Assembly (NCBI GenBank): GCA_023451395.1
Contig: JAEXZL010000109.1
Span: 1-33,351, forward strand
Length of the DNA stretch: 33,351 nucleotides
Origin: Bacillota bacterium
GTDB taxonomy: Bacteria; Bacillota; Clostridia; Clostridiales; Clostridiaceae
Direction of reading: 5' to 3'
The notes under the pieces were generated by a model. That model saw nothing but the letters and a program-made list of their open reading frames with translations, was not told the DNA's origin and made no database searches. Positions 9,039-16,827 of this stretch are shown piece after piece; within the stretch, counting starts at the first letter, position 1; each line of letters begins with the position of its first letter. The translations under genes were made by a program, and so were the position numbers.

Positions 9039-9758
9039 CTACTGCTTAAAGTACCACTCAACGTCATTTTCTGTAACTGTAATTTTTTCAACTTCACTAA
9101 AGACAGATATCGACTCATTGTTCTGGCTAGTTTGTACCGTTTCTAATTCAATCTTCAAATCGTATTGAAGATTTTGATGTTCTATACCAGCCTTTGAATT
9201 GAAGGTTACAGAATTTAATATTAAGGGTGTCTCATCATCGGTATTGGCATCATTTCTTGCCCTTAATATATGCCGATAATAATAGTAACCATCCTGTGAA
9301 TTATACTGCCAGTCCACTCCATCTTCTTCAAATTTAAAGGATGCGATGTTCCAATTAGGTATTATAATGGGATTTTCATCTCCACCTTCCACCTTATCTA
9401 AAGAATTGTGAATATCCGAACCATTTTGCTTTAATATTGGGGTTACCTTTATTCTAATAAAGGTATCAAAATCACCCTCATTAGAAAATTTTACTTCTTT
9501 TATATTGGTATCACCTGGCTTAAAGTTCTCATTAACAGGTACTATATTAGGTTCTGAAACTGAGCTTTCATAGTATTTCTTGAATTCAGTATCGTCATTT
9601 ACCTTTTCTAAAATTACAGTATCATAGGTTTTATTTCCAGTAGCAAAAATATTTGTGACATCAGCATTTTTAGTGAGCCAAGCAAAGGAGCCTGACAGGA
9701 GGGCTACTGAAGCTACCATGAATATTGCAGCTGCAGCTTTTTTATTCCTTTTTAACAA
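9039..9758 (-). CDS. Fibre cassette A: TasA/camelysin-like subunit, type 2
   Basis: A 239-residue protein with a SipW-type signal peptide ending GSFA at residue 26, followed by WLTKNADVTNIF. The mature part carries FKPGDTNIKEVKFSNEGDF, a DWQYNSQDGYYYYRHIL block, PLILNSVTFN and IELETVQTSQ near the C terminus. It is the longest of the three subunit types and is distinguished by the GGDENPIIIPNWNIASF segment. It starts with TTG, eight bases after AAGGAGCTG; no ATG competes. The gene follows the type 1 subunit gene by 32 bp. The cassette B counterpart is at 16087-16800. No catalytic residues are seen; a structural fibre role is inferred from the family and from the neighbouring SipW. Confidence 0.8.
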   Translation of the reverse strand: MLKRNKKAAAAIFMVASVALLSGSFAWLTKNADVTNIFATGNKTYDTVILEKVNDDTEFKKYYESSVSEPNIVPVNENFKPGDTNIKEVKFSNEGDFDTFIRIKVTPILKQNGSDIHNSLDKVEGGDENPIIIPNWNIASFKFEEDGVDWQYNSQDGYYYYRHILRARNDANTDDETPLILNSVTFNSKAGIEHQNLQYDLKIELETVQTSQNNESISVFSEVEKITVTENDVEWYFKQ

Positions 9759-9790
9759 TTGAATCAGCTCCTTTATTAACTATAATAATC

Positions 9791-10399
9791 TTAGTTCCAA
9801 GTTACACTTCCATCTTCAGCAATTGTTGGTTCAGCACTTAGACCAAATTCAGCTTTAGCAGCTACAGAATTTGCTTGCACTGTTTCTAATTCTACTTTTA
9901 AGCTAAAATCTAAGTTAAATGTAGTTTCTGAATAACTAGAGTCAAATTTAACTTCCTCTAATATCTTATGAGTAGTTTCTTCTGGTGCTAATACATAATT
10001 GTAATAGTAGTAGCCATCAGCTTTTTTTGTCCATTCAGAACCTAAAAAATCTGTATAACCACATACAAAGGCATCGGAACCTGACTTAGTAAGTTTTATT
10101 CTAATAAGTTCATCAAAGTTACCTGTGTTCCTAAAAGCAACCTCTTTCATTACAGCATCACCTGGTTGGAACTGTTTTGGTAAAGTTATATTTACACTTT
10201 CCGTATTAGTGGTCTTAATAACACTTTCTGTATCTGCACCTTCAACTTTTTCAACTATTGCAGCTTCATACTTTTTTTCACTTGTTGAAAATAAATTTGT
10301 AACATCAGCATCATGAGTCAACCATGCAAAAGACCCTGCAAGCATTGCAACAGCACCAATCATTGCTAAAGTAGCTATGGACTTTCTATTTTTTTTCAT
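9791..10399 (-). CDS. Fibre cassette A: TasA/camelysin-like subunit, type 1
   Basis: A 202-residue protein with a SipW-type signal peptide: GSFA at residues 22-25, then WLTHDADVTNLF. The mature domain contains FQPGDAVMKEVAFRNTGNFD, the aromatic block DGYYYYNYVLAPEETTHKIL and VELETVQANSVAAKAEFG at the end. It is encoded directly after the SipW-type peptidase gene (12 bp), with an AGGAGGAAT ribosome site, the placement expected for the main SipW substrate. It has a close counterpart in cassette B (16828-17436, also 202 residues). It could be the major fibre subunit, but the sequence does not show which of the three types dominates. Confidence 0.82.
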   Translation of the reverse strand: MKKNRKSIATLAMIGAVAMLAGSFAWLTHDADVTNLFSTSEKKYEAAIVEKVEGADTESVIKTTNTESVNITLPKQFQPGDAVMKEVAFRNTGNFDELIRIKLTKSGSDAFVCGYTDFLGSEWTKKADGYYYYNYVLAPEETTHKILEEVKFDSSYSETTFNLDFSLKVELETVQANSVAAKAEFGLSAEPTIAEDGSVTWN

Positions 10400-10411
10400 A
10401 ATTCATTCCTC

Positions 10412-10906
10412 CTAAGCTTCCATTTTTTCTTCCTCATCATCCTCTTCATAGAGTTTGCTGAGAATTATCTTTAAAAGCAATACCGTTATGAGTATTACAA
10501 AGATAGCTTTATTTTGAATAATAAGGGCAGCGTATCCAACATATGGAATACTAAAATGCACTACCCCTTTTACACTAGAACTAAACACCTCATAGGAATC
10601 CACTGCATTATTTGCATCTCCCTTGGTTTTAACGTACTGCTCTTCATCGTTTTTTTCTACCACCCTATGGGTTACAAGCACATCATTACTTTGATAAATG
10701 ATAGGATCTCCCACCTGAATCTCCTGAAACTCTGTGCTTTTATAATAAACAACGCTCTTTTCCGGAAAGGTTGGCTCCATACTTCCAGTCAGAATAACAG
10801 CAGGCTTATAACCAAGGAGCATTGGAGCAAATATAAGCATCAATGCAGCCATTACGATAAAAATTAAAGTAGATATTAAGTTTAATATTTTTATTAAGAT
10901 TCTCAT
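10412..10906 (-). CDS. sipW: Fibre cassette A: SipW-type (ER-type) signal peptidase I
   Basis: A 164-residue membrane signal peptidase of the archaeal/eukaryotic (ER) type. The catalytic serine is in GSMEP (Ser42), the histidine is in THRVV (His80), and the conserved Asp is in TKGDAN (Asp97). Use of His in place of the usual bacterial Lys defines this class. One hydrophobic segment lies at the N terminus (about 5-30) and another near residues 122-150, with an acidic C-terminal tail. In Bacillus, SipW matures TasA; here it precedes three genes whose products carry the matching signal peptides. The paralogue in cassette B (17448-17954) has the catalytic residues at identical positions. Both keep the full active site, so neither looks degenerate. 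Confidence 0.92.
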   Translation of the reverse strand: MRILIKILNLISTLIFIVMAALMLIFAPMLLGYKPAVILTGSMEPTFPEKSVVYYKSTEFQEIQVGDPIIYQSNDVLVTHRVVEKNDEEQYVKTKGDANNAVDSYEVFSSSVKGVVHFSIPYVGYAALIIQNKAIFVILITVLLLKIILSKLYEEDDEEEKMEA

Positions 10907-10958
10907 TTAATTACCCTTCCTGTCTTACTTATATAAATGTCTAGTATTGAGAAACACA

Positions 10959-13109
10959 TTATTTAGATATACCTTGCTCAAAAGCATTTTCTACTCTATC
11001 ATCACTATGATAATATCCCTTAGGTGTATATTTGTTAGTGTATATTACTACTACTTCAGGATTATCTTTATTTATATCAATTTTCTTTGCTTCATTATCA
11101 GTGTATTCCACACCATCTATTGAAACCTTTAATAACTCATATTCCTTCGGCAATATTTCTTGAACTGTATAGGTACCCTTAGAGAGCTTTGTAATTGCTA
11201 GCTTGCCATCCTTAACTAAATCAGCATCCACCTCTTTATTGCCACCATCAGTAGCCCTTAGCTTAATAGTAAAGTAATCATCTGTAGGTAATGCATCTCC
11301 TGATTCTCCTGTTACAAGCTTCCTTATTACTATGGTGCCTGATTTTACAATCACTTTGTAATTTCCAAACAAAGTGGTTGTTTCCGCCACTCTTCCACCA
11401 GAATTTGCTGTAGCGTTAGCATCAACTGAATTATTAGGTGTAAAGGTTACTTCTAAAGTATAATCCGTATCCACCTCTGGCTTTTCTGAACCTAAATTTG
11501 AAATTACTTCTGTCCCCTTCTTCCACTGAGTACTAAAGCTTCCTGTCAGATTACCATCATCAGTATAATTGTATTTTTCTACATTAAACATTGAATCATT
11601 TAATCCGGCAGTAGGAACAGTTTCTCCTAAAAAAATAGTTTCTGTTTTAGGTAATACATTGAATTTTACTTTTACATTTACCTTAGGCTGAGCAAAGGAT
11701 AGATAACTAGAATCACCATAGTATATTCCAGAGCCCGTTTCGTTTGTAGTAATATCGTTCCCACCTACGAAGCTGTCCTTTGCTTTAACCTTAATAGTCT
11801 GATTCCATGTTGTTGATGTAAGCTCATCAAGAGTCCATTCTACATAGTAAGAATTTTTTGACGAATCAAAATATACTTTTCCCTCACTTGCTAATTCTAC
11901 TGGACAATCATCTTGTGAAATAACTATACCATTATCATCAAGAACTTGAAAATTCGGGTCAATATAGTCCTTAATGCTTAGAGTCTTGATGTTTCCTTCC
12001 ACCTCTTCAGTTATAGACTGGAATATGTCATCAAGCTCACTAGAATTATTTACTTTTGTATAAAGCTTTTCACCTGTAGTTGAACCAAGTTTATTTGAAG
12101 CAACAGCTTTCATATAATCCTCAACTCGTGTTAAGTTATCTCCAGTTAAACCGCTAAAGACACCGATAGAATATACTGTAGCATTATATGGGTCACCTTT
12201 TAAAGTATTAGCAATGCTAATTGTATCCTTTGCTACATCTGGATCCCATCCACTATAGTGATTTGGTTCTCCATCAGTAAAGAAAATAACAATTTTTCTT
12301 CTATTCTCTTTTTGATCAACTTCTTCAAATTTATTACCATCAAATATTTCCTTAGCCTTTGATAATCCATTATCTGCTGCTGTTGAGCCCTCAGCTGGCA
12401 AGTTAGATATTGCATCAGTGATAGTTGTATAGGATTCTTCATTTCCAACTCTCAATAAGTTATTATCGTTTCTAGTAGCTATAATATTTGCATTATTATA
12501 ATTATCTGAAAATTCTACCACGCCAATTCTGCTATCAGGAGATTTTTCTTTAACAGTATCAACAAAATTATTGGCTGATGATATAAGAGCCTGTTGCTTA
12601 CTTGCTTTTACATAGAACTGATATTTATTATCAGCTCCAGTACCTCCTTGTTCATAGGTAACAGGTATTACTATTTCACCGATCTTATAACACCAGTATT
12701 TATTACCTTTTGGCCCTTCTCTATATAATTGATGTACATTACCCTCTGCATCAAATATATAATAAGTATTTCTACGACTTGGTTCTCTATTAATAGGCAT
12801 ATAGGCATCATCTAATTCATCCTTCATACTACCTGATCTATCTAAAACTAGTATGATGTCTGCAGGACCTGAAGTAGTAGTTATTGTCTGATTCTTTGCT
12901 ACTGCTGTAAGATTAATGTCATAAATCCTATTATCCCAATCGCCATCAGTGTTACCACTGAGAGTAACATTTTTTGAAAGTCTAACATCATTATTTTCAG
13001 TAATATTTGCTGCAGAGTCAGCCTGTACTTTAAAGGAATTAATTCCAAAGGATGTTAAGGCAACAGTGCATGCTAATATAAATATCCCGACTTTTTTAAA
13101 TCTTTTCAT
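10959..13109 (-). CDS. Fibre cassette A: secreted VWA-domain protein with C-terminal CnaB-like domain
   Basis: A 716-residue exported protein, first gene of the cassette. A signal peptide (about 1-31, ending VQA) is followed by a von Willebrand A domain with a complete metal-ion-dependent adhesion site: DRSGS (90-94), Thr243 and Asp279 in FFTDG. An aromatic insert sits at about 115-170. A long beta-rich middle region leads to a CnaB/SpaA-like domain at about 590-693. Lys597, Glu651 and Asn692 fall where CnaB domains form a Lys-Asn isopeptide bond. The protein ends with a tail, DDRVENAFEQGISK, and has no sorting signal or membrane anchor. This is the architecture of a pilus-tip adhesin. The ATG at 13109 has AAGGAGGTG and overlaps the stop of a possible 29-codon leader ORF. 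The homologue is at 17981-20134. Confidence 0.85.
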   Translation of the reverse strand: MKRFKKVGIFILACTVALTSFGINSFKVQADSAANITENNDVRLSKNVTLSGNTDGDWDNRIYDINLTAVAKNQTITTTSGPADIILVLDRSGSMKDELDDAYMPINREPSRRNTYYIFDAEGNVHQLYREGPKGNKYWCYKIGEIVIPVTYEQGGTGADNKYQFYVKASKQQALISSANNFVDTVKEKSPDSRIGVVEFSDNYNNANIIATRNDNNLLRVGNEESYTTITDAISNLPAEGSTAADNGLSKAKEIFDGNKFEEVDQKENRRKIVIFFTDGEPNHYSGWDPDVAKDTISIANTLKGDPYNATVYSIGVFSGLTGDNLTRVEDYMKAVASNKLGSTTGEKLYTKVNNSSELDDIFQSITEEVEGNIKTLSIKDYIDPNFQVLDDNGIVISQDDCPVELASEGKVYFDSSKNSYYVEWTLDELTSTTWNQTIKVKAKDSFVGGNDITTNETGSGIYYGDSSYLSFAQPKVNVKVKFNVLPKTETIFLGETVPTAGLNDSMFNVEKYNYTDDGNLTGSFSTQWKKGTEVISNLGSEKPEVDTDYTLEVTFTPNNSVDANATANSGGRVAETTTLFGNYKVIVKSGTIVIRKLVTGESGDALPTDDYFTIKLRATDGGNKEVDADLVKDGKLAITKLSKGTYTVQEILPKEYELLKVSIDGVEYTDNEAKKIDINKDNPEVVVIYTNKYTPKGYYHSDDRVENAFEQGISK

Positions 13110-13195
13110 TTTCTCACCTCCTTATGTAAAATTACTATTCTATTATTAGAAGAGAAACAGCCTAAAGATAATAAAATATTTATCCTTGTATCCAT
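13106..13195 (-). CDS. Possible 29-residue leader peptide overlapping the VWA gene start
   Basis: An ATG at 13195, five bases after AAGGGGGG, opens a 29-codon frame. Its TGA stop overlaps the ATG of the VWA gene as ATGA. The peptide would begin MDTRINILLSLGC and end HKEVRK. The frame lies after the riboswitch terminator, so it would be transcribed only with the full cassette. The ribosome site and stop/start overlap suggest translational coupling. However, the frame also reads straight through the VWA ribosome site and the peptide is unrecognised, so chance is possible. Cassette B has no such frame. Confidence 0.3.
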   Translation of the reverse strand: MDTRINILLSLGCFSSNNRIVILHKEVRK

Positions 13196-13240
13196 TTAAT
13201 CCCCCCTTAAAGTAAGAATTTGAAGCTTATTAATAAATAT

Positions 13241-13275
13241 AAAAAGCTCTTTAGAAATCTCTAAAGAGCTTTTTT
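13241..13275 (-). terminator. Intrinsic terminator in the leader of cassette A
   Basis: Two 15-base complementary arms (13241-13255 and 13260-13274) with a 4-base loop and GC-containing core GCTCTTTAGA. On the minus strand the 3' arm runs into TTTTTATATTTATT. It lies 19 bases downstream of the c-di-GMP aptamer and about 130 bases before the VWA start codon, so it is the likely expression platform of the riboswitch. Confidence 0.88.
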
Positions 13276-13293
13276 GACAATATTAATATTCCT

Positions 13294-13368
13294 TTCAGCA
13301 ACTGGCTGCCTTACTATGTAAGGCCCTATAGCTTTGCGTCGCCACCTCACGATGGTTTTGCCTTTTTT
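13294..13368 (-). ncRNA. Cyclic di-GMP-I (GEMM) riboswitch aptamer
   Basis: On the minus strand the conserved core of class I c-di-GMP aptamers is visible. GGCAAAACC (13362-13354) opens it. A stem CCATC/GGTGG is capped by a GTGA GNRA-type tetraloop (13350-13347). Then come GACGCAAAGC (13340-13331), a second stem CCTTAC/GTAAGG, and GGCAGCCAGTTGC (13311-13299), which closes the element. The order and spacing match the GEMM-I consensus known from Vibrio and clostridia. It lies in the roughly 410-base leader of fibre cassette A, upstream of an intrinsic terminator, so the cassette should respond to c-di-GMP. The direction of switching is not fixed by this element alone. Confidence 0.9.
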
Positions 13369-13529
13369 GAGTGAATCAATGCTTATCTTAATAAAAGCAC
13401 TTTATGATTCTCCTACAACACTTATCAAATTCATTTTTTTATGGATATCCTTCAGCTAGTAAAAGACTCCGTAATACTATTACCCATAGGTTAATATTCT
13501 TCATTAAACTACTTCTTGATGTTGTTATC
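13367..13529 (-). other. Cassette A leader upstream of the aptamer (no recognised element)
   Basis: About 155 transcribed bases between the expected transcription start (near 13523) and the aptamer. They contain one notable segment, 13393-13403, which repeats 10 of 11 bases of the terminator's 3' arm and could pair with its 5' arm. Very short frames (20 and 10 codons) occur without convincing ribosome sites. No other RNA family is recognised. Confidence 0.4.
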
Positions 13530-13558
13530 ATTATACAGTATATTTCGACTATTTTCAA
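13530..13558 (-). promoter_or_regulatory. Sigma-A-type promoter of fibre cassette A
   Basis: On the minus strand TTGAAA (13558-13553), a 17-base spacer ending TG-adjacent (CTG), and a perfect TATAAT (13535-13530). It lies upstream of the c-di-GMP riboswitch and about 420 bases before the VWA gene. It appears strong and constitutive, leaving control to the leader RNA. Confidence 0.82.
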
Positions 13559-13780
13559 CATTTTGCTATTAATTTTATGTATATAATACAATATTAACAT
13601 TAATTATGTGTTTATATATTGGTTTTACACTATATTTTTAATAATTTAAAATTATATTTGAATTTATTTTAATATTGTTATATTTTTTGTATTTTATATT
13701 CATATTACGACAAATGTATAATCCATTTAAGTAAAGTCATTAATTAAAGTTAATAACTTATCTACACTCCATTAATGTAA
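13559..13780. other. AT-rich spacer between cassettes A and B
   Basis: The stretch between the cassette A promoter and the cassette B terminator is almost entirely A and T. I see no gene, RNA element or convincing repeat in it. Confidence 0.5.
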
Positions 13781-13821
13781 AAATTAAAAAGATAGGCCTC
13801 CCATTTCATAGAAGCCTATCT
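13781..13821 (-). terminator. Rho-independent terminator of fibre cassette B
   Basis: Stem AGATAGGC/GCCTATCT (13790-13797 with 13814-13821) with two further pairs inside, followed on the minus strand by TTTTTAATTT. It lies 41 bp past the last gene of cassette B and separates it from the cassette A promoter. Confidence 0.82.
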
Positions 13822-13861
13822 CTTAAATATTATTCTTATATTTTTTATTATCTTTATTATA

Positions 13862-14467
13862 TTACTTTTTCCTTATCGCTACTGTAATTGATGCTAAAAG
13901 AACTAAGCCTAATGTTACAAAAATATAGCTATGTTTTTTTTCCTCAGGTACTATCTTTTCTGCCCTTATCACAGTAGCTTCAGCCTCCTCTGATGCTATG
14001 GTACTCACATCAAAATACCAATTTGTCCCTGTAAGGGTTTTACCATCCTCTATTGAAATATCTTCAATAGATATTTTAAAAAGCTTTTCTTCTGAAACCT
14101 CAAAGCTTCCCAAAAAAATTCTATCTGGTAAGAACTCACCTAAGGTACTACTAGCAATTTCATTATCCTCTAAGGCTATAGTTATTACTTTATCCTTTAA
14201 ATCCTTTTTGGAGCTTATCACTTCATCAAGAGTTAAATATAACTCCAAAGGACTGGAGGTGATATTTTGAATTTTTATCTCAGCTTTAAAATTATTATTA
14301 ATGTAAGCTTCTTTATCGCCAAAGAAATCTTCGCCCTTTATGCTTAGATTATTAAAACTCTCATTTATTATAAGCTCAGAAGCTTCAGCGGAAATATAAC
14401 TACTCATAGCTAATAGTGCCATCATTACAAATATTATTTTTAAAATCCTAGAAAAATCATCCTTCAT
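13862..14467 (-). CDS. Fibre cassette B: membrane-anchored relative of the NPXTG anchor proteins
   Basis: A 201-residue exported protein with an N-terminal signal peptide (about 1-27, ISAEA) and a C-terminal hydrophobic segment (about 179-197) with tail RKK. The middle domain parallels the two NPXTG anchors: a KAEIKIQNITSSPLELYLTL strand region, DRIFLGSFEVS against their YLLGTFDPD, and TNWYFDVSTIASE against TEWKLLASGYE. It has no NPXTG-like motif before the hydrophobic segment (PEEKKHS there), so it is probably held by the membrane instead of sortase. ATG 14467 is chosen because GGGGGAA lies six bases upstream; the frame opens at a TTG 15 bases earlier, inside that site. It is 173 bp after the NPTTG gene, and cassette A has no counterpart. 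Function is unknown. Confidence 0.7.
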   Translation of the reverse strand: MKDDFSRILKIIFVMMALLAMSSYISAEASELIINESFNNLSIKGEDFFGDKEAYINNNFKAEIKIQNITSSPLELYLTLDEVISSKKDLKDKVITIALEDNEIASSTLGEFLPDRIFLGSFEVSEEKLFKISIEDISIEDGKTLTGTNWYFDVSTIASEEAEATVIRAEKIVPEEKKHSYIFVTLGLVLLASITVAIRKK

Positions 14468-14640
14468 TATATATTCCCCCAATCAGCTATGGGTATACTT
14501 CAAGACTTATAACAATTGTAACCTACCAACAGCTTATTAATAATTATATCTATAATTATATAATATATTTTGTCGTTTTATAACTTTTTTATCAAAATAA
14601 CCTACTAAAATTATTATATAATTAAAAACAGATATAAGTA

Positions 14641-15354
14641 TTATACCTTAATTTTCTTTTTTTCTGATATTACCACCCAAAGTAATCCTCCTAGGGAGAA
14701 AATGATGGCAAGGATAAAGAGTGATTTATTAGACTCATCTCCAGTTGTAGGATTAATACCAGGCTTAATCTCTGTTTCTTCATTACCTACCTCTCCATCA
14801 ATATCATCATCATCTTCTTCATGCCCCACATCATTTTCATAACCTGAGGCCAAAAGCTTCCATTCTGTCATTGCAGAGCTATTTAAATTCTCCTTAGAGA
14901 GCTCATCAGAGACTTTTACTGAAACTGTAATCTCACTATTTGTATCAGGATCAAAGGTTCCCAAGAGATATCTAACCTTAAAGCTATTTCCATTATATAT
15001 TTCATCGCCTCTAACTCCACCACTATAAATAAGCACTCCATCACTAAGAATATTCATCTCTAGCAAATCCAAAAGTTTTTCCCCATCCTCTGTGTTTTTG
15101 GGAAGAGTCATCTGAAGATATAAATCATAAACTTGAGTAGACTCATTACTAATAATAAGATTATTATTATAAACATCTCCAGGGAGCATATCCTTATGAT
15201 CCATAAATATTTGTGTTGCTGGTGTATACATTACTTCATTATCCTTAAAAACTATTCCTGCCTCAAAATCATATCCCTTAGCCGTAACCCCTGCCATTGC
15301 AAAAGCTACTAAAAAAGCACAAACTGTGCATATATATTTAAAACCTTTAATCAA
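14641..15354 (-). CDS. Fibre cassette B: wall-anchored TasA-like protein with NPTTG sorting signal
   Basis: A 237-residue exported protein homologous to the cassette A anchor. A signal peptide (MIKGFKYI..., about 1-26) precedes FKDNEVMYTPATQIFMDHKD and PGDVYNNNLIISNESTQVYD, then YLLGTFDPD and TEWKLLASGYE. An acidic linker and ETEIKPGI precede NPTTG (201-205), a hydrophobic stretch and a basic tail (EKKKIKV), which together form a full sorting signal. The start is set at TTG 15354, which follows GGGAGGTGATGG; the frame runs upstream to a GTG at 15369, but that lies within the ribosome site. It follows the type 3 subunit gene by 36 bp, as in cassette A. It is probably a substrate of the sortase encoded at 21846. 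Confidence 0.8.
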   Translation of the reverse strand: MIKGFKYICTVCAFLVAFAMAGVTAKGYDFEAGIVFKDNEVMYTPATQIFMDHKDMLPGDVYNNNLIISNESTQVYDLYLQMTLPKNTEDGEKLLDLLEMNILSDGVLIYSGGVRGDEIYNGNSFKVRYLLGTFDPDTNSEITVSVKVSDELSKENLNSSAMTEWKLLASGYENDVGHEEDDDDIDGEVGNEETEIKPGINPTTGDESNKSLFILAIIFSLGGLLWVVISEKKKIKV

Positions 15355-15390
15355 ACCATCACCTCCCACGAATCCAAGGTCTCATGTGCA

Positions 15391-16029
15391 TTATTCTATA
15401 TCCCATTGAACATTACTCCCCTCAATACTGCAGCTCTTACCAAAGAGAGCATTTACTGCTGCTTCTGATGCCTGAACGTATTCTAACTGGAAAGATAGTT
15501 TATAATTTGCCTCTAAATATATTTCTAGAATTTCACTATTCAAGCTCTCATTTAGCTTTATACTGTTTAAAATCGGTGCTGTTATACTTTCCTCTCCCTT
15601 TTTAGCTGGAAGAATCTTTTTGTAGTAAAACCAGCCATCGCCACCATATATCCATAAATCATCAGAACTTCCTCCAGGAGCCTCAGGCCAATGGTTTGTC
15701 CAATTTTTATTTATTAAATTGGAGCTCTGGTAGCTATTGGAGATCACTCTACCATCTTTGTCTTTCCAAATTTCAGTATACTTAGCCCTTATCACTTGAT
15801 CATAATCTCCAGTGTTTTTAAAGCTAACCTCTTTGACCACTGGGTTCCTTAAATCCTGACCTTTAGGAAAATCCTCAGTAATTTTTCCTTTATTCTCGCC
15901 AGCTATAAACCTATTCTCTATATCTGCATCCTTCTGATAAAAAGCATAGACACCAATTATTGTTGTGGCTAGCAATATCATTAAAATAGATGCTAAAGAA
16001 ACAAGCTTTTTCTTATTTATTTCAATCAT
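15391..16029 (-). CDS. Fibre cassette B: TasA/camelysin-like subunit, type 3
   Basis: A 212-residue protein with a SipW-type signal peptide (GVYA at about 26-29) followed by DADIENRF. It shares with its cassette A counterpart the QDL.(N/D)PV.KEV.F.NTGDYDQ core, the WPEAPGGSSDDLWIYGGDGW block, KILPAKK and the QLEYVQASEAAV end, roughly half the residues being identical by eye. Its start has a GAGGAGGTG ribosome site. Its spacing of 57 bp after the type 2 gene almost equals that in cassette A (58 bp). The special DDLW block is absent from the type 1 and 2 subunits, so this type may have a distinct position in the fibre. Confidence 0.8.
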   Translation of the reverse strand: MIEINKKKLVSLASILMILLATTIIGVYAFYQKDADIENRFIAGENKGKITEDFPKGQDLRNPVVKEVSFKNTGDYDQVIRAKYTEIWKDKDGRVISNSYQSSNLINKNWTNHWPEAPGGSSDDLWIYGGDGWFYYKKILPAKKGEESITAPILNSIKLNESLNSEILEIYLEANYKLSFQLEYVQASEAAVNALFGKSCSIEGSNVQWDIE

Positions 16030-16086
16030 TTAAAACACCTCCTCACAGCTTCCTATTCATATATAAGAACATAACTTATATATTTA

Positions 16087-16800
16087 TTATTTAAAGGTCC
16101 AGCTTAAGGAATTTCCTGATCCTAAGATTACAGAATCTACACCAGGGAACTCTGCTAAGGAAGCATTTCCTTCACTGGTTTGTACTGTCTCTAGCTCTAT
16201 ACTAAGATCATATATTAGCTTCTGATGATCATTCCCTGCTTGAGGATTAAAGGTTACTGAATTAAGAATTAACGGTGTCTCAGCTCCAGGAGAAAAAACA
16301 TACTTGTAGTAATAATAGCCATCTTTAGAATTATACTGCCAGTCATTACTATCATTCATAAAATTGAAGGAGCTTGTATTCCAGTTGTTTATCATTATAG
16401 GAGCATCCTCTCCTCCTAAAGTCTTATCAAGAGAATTGTCTATTGGTATATAGTCATTTCCCTGTTTTTGCATAAGCTTTGGTGTAACCTTAATTCTTAT
16501 ATATTCTTCATAATCTCCAGTATTTTTGAACTTTACTTCCTTCTTATTAGTATCACCTGGCTTGTAAGCTTCATCAACTACTACTTGATTTTTATTTCCT
16601 ACAGTGCTCGCACCGTATTCCCTAAATTCCTCCCAGTCATTAAACTTTTCCATAAGAACTGCATCATAGGTCTTATCTCCAGTTAAGAATTTGTTTGTTA
16701 CATCAGCATCCTTAGTGAGCCAAGCAAAGGAACCTGCCATTAAAGATACACTACCGGCCATTATTATAGCTGCTAAAGCTTTTTTATCCTTTTTTATCAT
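16087..16800 (-). CDS. Fibre cassette B: TasA/camelysin-like subunit, type 2
   Basis: A 237-residue protein with a SipW-type signal peptide ending GSFA at residue 26, then WLTKDADVTNKF. It carries YKPGDTNKKEVKFKNTGDYE, the GGEDAPIMINNWNTSSF segment, DWQYNSKDGYYYYKYVF, PLILNSVTFNPQAGNDHQK and IELETVQTSEG, all matching the cassette A type 2 subunit. ATG 16800 is used instead of the GTG at 16809, because that GTG is part of the GTAGGTG ribosome site. It lies 27 bp after the type 1 gene. A structural fibre role is inferred. Confidence 0.8.
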   Translation of the reverse strand: MIKKDKKALAAIIMAGSVSLMAGSFAWLTKDADVTNKFLTGDKTYDAVLMEKFNDWEEFREYGASTVGNKNQVVVDEAYKPGDTNKKEVKFKNTGDYEEYIRIKVTPKLMQKQGNDYIPIDNSLDKTLGGEDAPIMINNWNTSSFNFMNDSNDWQYNSKDGYYYYKYVFSPGAETPLILNSVTFNPQAGNDHQKLIYDLSIELETVQTSEGNASLAEFPGVDSVILGSGNSLSWTFK

Positions 16801-16827
16801 AAATTTCACCTACCCTTACCCTTTATA

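Noticed and set aside
12233..12448. Minus-strand frame inside the VWA gene
   Set aside because: Shifted frame within a well-supported gene, without ribosome site or recognisable protein.
13404..13586. 60-codon plus-strand frame antisense to the cassette A leader
   Set aside because: No ribosome site, hydrophobic AT-driven composition, and it overlaps the promoter of cassette A on the opposite strand.
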